Source: Candidatus Aminicenantota bacterium
GTDB lineage: Bacteria; Acidobacteriota; Aminicenantia; UBA2199
Direction: 5' to 3'
Assembly (NCBI GenBank): GCA_020355945.1
Contig: CP070627.1
Span: 5,861,838-5,868,957 of the forward strand
DNA: 7,120 nucleotides
Part shown: positions 4,416 to 7,120 of the stretch, piece by piece
How positions within the stretch are numbered: position 1 is the first letter of the stretch
How the letters are laid out: every line of letters begins with the position of its first letter
Translations under genes and position numbers: made by a program
Notes under the pieces: generated by a model
What the model saw: the letters and a program-made list of their open reading frames with translations, nothing else
Databases searched by the model: none
What the model was told of the DNA's origin: nothing

Positions 4416-6941
4416 TCACCTCTTCCAGGCTTTTATATTTGGATCGGGCAGCCTTAATTCTGTAATCATTGCGGCAATGGTGCCCAAAAGTGTAAAGATA
4501 AACATGCGCCATGCAGCAGTTACAGCCAATTCATTCGGGATAATATTCCCTTTTTGAATTAACAGGGCGGACACAGCCGTATACAACAGGCTGGTTAGAA
4601 TTCCCCAAATTGCAGCGGAAACAATACGTTTGGATAAAGCTGCTCCGCCGCAGCCCAGGGTGACACCCGCCCCACAGAGAAAAGTAATCAACAGGGCAAA
4701 CCACCAGGTATGCTTTAAACCAGGGGCGATTCCTGTATATTTCATGAACAAGAAATCCGCAGCACCCAATACGGCTGCTGCTCCCACTGCGTAGAATAGC
4801 ACATGCCAATACCGGGGTGGCAATGCAGCTCTAAACCGGGCTCTGCTGTGCATGCGCCGCCGGACAGTCAACGGCCAGTTGTAAAACAAACCAAATACCC
4901 AATGTTCCAGTAAAGCCCCTGGTTCCCCAAAAACCGGGACAATATGAACCGCTTCTGTGGCCCAGTGGCCCGCCATAAACCGGGCCAATTCCGGGTACTT
5001 GTAGGTCATTTGAATGGGAAAGGCCAGGTAACCGATGTATTTAAAAAATCCCAAAAACACCGCAATGTTATAGTCCTTAAAGCTCCGGTCTTTAATCATC
5101 ATATAGACCACGTAAAGTCCCCGCACCAGGGACCCGGGGGATATAGGAGTGATTTGAAACAGCACCAGGATGGCAGCCACTGCCGCCATGGCTTCGGCAG
5201 TGGACAATTCCGGGTGCATTCTCACGTAAATCCAACTGACGAGAATAGAGACGATCTGTGTGACCGGCAAAGTACATACATGAACGGCCAGGCTCTGTAA
5301 GTATTTTTGTATAAAGGGTTCTTTTATTTGTGAATTTATAATTTGCGCATCTTCATGGGTGAGCATATGTTTTTCTTTTCCCCGGGCCAGCATATCCCGC
5401 AGCCACTGCTCCCGCAAAGGCGCGCTGAAATACAATTTAATAGGCCGAACCAACAGGTAATACAACCGCCCTTTAAAATATTGCCAATCCGTGAAGAGCC
5501 GGTGCAACCCAGCGGGTAAAATGGACAATGGCAGGTGCAGTAAATATCTAAAAAAGGAACCGGCAATCCGTTGGGCTTTGCGGCTGTTCACCCGTTCTGC
5601 CCGGTTCCAGGCGACAGCCTTCTCCAGGCATTTGCCCCGGATTGACCGCTTTAAATAGGTCCAACGGGTTAGCATACTGGCGTAGTGTTTTCGCCAATCC
5701 GGTCGTGCCCACAGCTTGCGAATAAAACTTCCCAGGAAAGGGATAATACCTAAGAGAGAAAATATAAGCGTCAAAATCGCACTTTTGCTTAATTTTTGTT
5801 CATTGGGGTGGTCAATCTTGTTTCGTACCCGCCAACTGACCCGCAGGCTCTTCAGTATGGTGGCCCATAGTTTTTTACTGGACAGCAGCCGAAAGTGATT
5901 GTGGGTAATATCCGGTATTGAATTGCGGTACACCTGTTCACAGGTTTTCAGTTCCTCCAGCAAGGGTAGTATATCTTTAAAATCTTCTTTGTGGGTTTCT
6001 ATGAATTTTTCCAGTTTTTTCAGGTTTCCCCTGTCAAACTGTACCAGGCTGCCCCGGGCGATTCCTTTAAAAATAAGCATAAAATCACCCGGGCTCATGG
6101 GCAAAAAGGGTAAAAGTGCAAGACCGGCGCGAAAATCAATAGCAATCAGACCACTGGCGGGATTATTTTCGGTTTCTTTGTGTTTTAAGCAGTTGGGTTG
6201 GCTTTTGCAGGTGGACCATTCGTATTGTCGGGCGAATTCATGGGCACCCATGTCATTAAGTAGTTTGACAAATTCTTTCATAAATTTTTTTTTAGCTCGA
6301 TATTCAGGGGAACCCAGGTTTTCATGGTTTTCGAGTTTATTGCGTTTGAATCGTTTGAGTAGGTCCATCCATTCATCCACCTCCAGCCGCCAGGTGCGTC
6401 CATCTACCCAGTCGCTGATTTCACCGCAGCTTCCTAATGTGGTATCTACAAAAGTGGCATGGATGTCATTGACTGTGGTTTCATCGCCAAAACGAACCTT
6501 TGCACCGCGGCGGATGAATTTTTGCCATATGGCACCGGCTTGTACGGCGGTGGGATTGACTTGTAGTTGAAATGGCCCCTGGAAGCCAATGCGATAGACC
6601 AGGCTGCGGAAAAACCGGGAAAAACCGGAAGGTGGAATCATGATTTTTATGGCATAGACACGGTTTTTTTCAATCCCGTCTATAGAACCGTTTATGGTCT
6701 CTATATCCAGTATTTTGACTTTGTATACCTGGCCGGCAAAGCCGCCGCCGACAAATTTTTCGATTTCCAGGTGAATCCGGGCTTGATGGGGTTGTGACAC
6801 GCCTGTTATTTCATAGCTCAACCGGGTTCCTGCATCGTAACGTCCCACCTTCATCGGGCGATGGAGTTTTTGATCGAGGAATTTTTCTTTTAATGAATTG
6901 CATGTCTCAACGTCATACACATTTGAAGGTTCTGCTGTCAT
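4416..6941 (-). CDS. Protein-kinase/UbiB-like domain fused to a multi-pass membrane domain
   Basis: This 841-residue protein is not one I can name. Residues about 57-310 look like a protein-kinase-like fold: a glycine-rich loop GGGFAGQVYKV (65-75), an ATP-type lysine in YAIKIM (K99), a hinge-like EISDWVDGRTW (174-184) and a DFG-like IAIDFRAG (267-273, D269). Where the catalytic loop should lie, the sequence is WSTCKSQPN (242-250). Its N250 fits the conserved Asn, but Cys245 stands where an Asp is expected. A hydrophobic helix (about 387-408) and a basic linker (410-540) follow, then roughly seven membrane segments between 545 and 827. One strongly patterned block is QITPISPGSLVRGLYVVYM (596-614). 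The ATG has AAAGGA 8 nt upstream and a good promoter. Possible roles are a membrane-coupled atypical kinase or pseudokinase, perhaps in lipid or envelope metabolism. This is inference. A PP2C phosphatase gene lies immediately downstream. Confidence 0.8.
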   Translation of the reverse strand: MTAEPSNVYDVETCNSLKEKFLDQKLHRPMKVGRYDAGTRLSYEITGVSQPHQARIHLEIEKFVGGGFAGQVYKVKILDIETINGSIDGIEKNRVYAIKIMIPPSGFSRFFRSLVYRIGFQGPFQLQVNPTAVQAGAIWQKFIRRGAKVRFGDETTVNDIHATFVDTTLGSCGEISDWVDGRTWRLEVDEWMDLLKRFKRNKLENHENLGSPEYRAKKKFMKEFVKLLNDMGAHEFARQYEWSTCKSQPNCLKHKETENNPASGLIAIDFRAGLALLPFLPMSPGDFMLIFKGIARGSLVQFDRGNLKKLEKFIETHKEDFKDILPLLEELKTCEQVYRNSIPDITHNHFRLLSSKKLWATILKSLRVSWRVRNKIDHPNEQKLSKSAILTLIFSLLGIIPFLGSFIRKLWARPDWRKHYASMLTRWTYLKRSIRGKCLEKAVAWNRAERVNSRKAQRIAGSFFRYLLHLPLSILPAGLHRLFTDWQYFKGRLYYLLVRPIKLYFSAPLREQWLRDMLARGKEKHMLTHEDAQIINSQIKEPFIQKYLQSLAVHVCTLPVTQIVSILVSWIYVRMHPELSTAEAMAAVAAILVLFQITPISPGSLVRGLYVVYMMIKDRSFKDYNIAVFLGFFKYIGYLAFPIQMTYKYPELARFMAGHWATEAVHIVPVFGEPGALLEHWVFGLFYNWPLTVRRRMHSRARFRAALPPRYWHVLFYAVGAAAVLGAADFLFMKYTGIAPGLKHTWWFALLITFLCGAGVTLGCGGAALSKRIVSAAIWGILTSLLYTAVSALLIQKGNIIPNELAVTAAWRMFIFTLLGTIAAMITELRLPDPNIKAWKR

Positions 6942-6974
6942 ATTGCATTTCCTTTGCGGTTAAAAAAAGAGTCT

Positions 6975-7003
6975 ATTGTATATGAAACGGCATTTTATTG
7001 CAA
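6975..7003 (-). promoter_or_regulatory. Sigma70-type promoter of the kinase-like gene
   Basis: On the minus strand TTGCAA (7003-6998) and TACAAT (6980-6975) are spaced by 17 bp, matching consensus at 4/6 and 5/6. Initiation near 6968 gives a leader of about 27 nt containing the AAAGGA ribosome binding site before ATG 6941. The distance and spacing make this a credible main promoter. Confidence 0.6.
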
Positions 7004-7100
7004 CCCCGCGGGCGGTCTAAATCCACCGTCTAATTTAAGAATGTGAGAAGACAAATGACAGATGAAGCACCTTTTAATAAGAAGTTTTTGGGAGTCCAGA

Positions 7101-7120
7101 ACCCTTTTTTCAAAAAGGGT
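7101..7120. repeat. Palindrome at right edge, probably a truncated larger stem-loop
   Basis: ACCCTTTTT at 7101-7109 is complementary to AAAAAGGGT at 7112-7120, with a 2-nt centre (a longer loop in RNA). It is preceded by GGGAGTCCAGA, and the arm would extend further if the sequence beyond the edge reads TCTGG. It could be the terminator of a gene lying to the right or a dispersed palindromic element. The edge prevents a decision. Confidence 0.5.

Noticed and set aside
4531..5566. Several minus-strand ORFs of 61-92 codons in alternative frames of the kinase-like gene, and a 118-codon plus-strand ORF
   Set aside because: They overlap a convincing large gene in other frames and show no ribosome binding sites or domains of their own.
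5899..6570. 223-codon open frame on the plus strand, antisense to the kinase-like gene
   Set aside because: The translation is Ser/Arg-rich with no recognisable domain. The opposite strand carries a coherent 841-residue protein with motifs, a promoter and a ribosome binding site. It is a mirror ORF.
1..7120. CRISPR array, tRNA/rRNA genes, insertion sequence or toxin-antitoxin pair
   Set aside because: No regularly spaced repeats, cloverleaf-like segments, transposase motifs or paired small toxin/antitoxin ORFs were found on either strand.

Overview
The window reads as ordinary chromosomal DNA of moderate GC from an uncultivated-looking Gram-negative-type bacterium. All convincing genes lie on the minus strand. 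The gene set (FlbD-like protein, HAMP-SpoIIE phosphatase, kinase-like multi-pass protein) and the palindromic intergenic sequences would suit an Acidobacteriota/Aminicenantes- or Desulfobacterota-like lineage. That placement is an impression from memory and not a demonstrated result. No rRNA, tRNA, transposase, CRISPR array or phage gene was seen.

Layout, right to left in the direction of transcription: (1) 7120-6942 is a leader region with a right-edge palindrome (7101-7120), a good sigma70-type promoter (TTGCAA, 17 bp, TACAAT) and a ribosome binding site. (2) 6941-4416 encodes an 841-residue protein with an N-terminal protein-kinase/UbiB-like fold and a long C-terminal multi-pass membrane domain. 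(3) 4314-2422 encodes a membrane-anchored HAMP plus SpoIIE/PP2C Ser/Thr phosphatase with its metal-binding aspartates intact. (4) 2406-1675 is rnc (ribonuclease III), only 15 bp downstream of the phosphatase gene and probably co-transcribed with it. (5) 1528-1262 is a small FlbD-family protein with its own promoter and a lysine/glutamate-rich tail. (6) 1261-1076 is an intergenic stretch with two inverted repeats. (7) 1075-587 and 590-1 are the alpha and beta chains of a split thiamine-diphosphate decarboxylase of the sulfopyruvate/phosphonopyruvate decarboxylase family. They overlap by ATGA, and the beta chain runs off the left edge very near its expected end.

How they may work together: the two decarboxylase chains should form one enzyme, each contributing to a shared ThDP site, and would act on a 3-carbon phosphono- or sulfo-pyruvate. 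The kinase-like membrane protein and the PP2C phosphatase are neighbours on the same strand. They could be an antagonistic or otherwise linked signalling pair, but the kinase-like domain appears to lack a normal catalytic-loop aspartate, so it may be a pseudokinase or an atypical kinase. This is the most intriguing item in the window. The rnc-phosphatase linkage and the FlbD-like gene outside any flagellar cluster are secondary points of interest. No complete novel defence or mobile system is visible.
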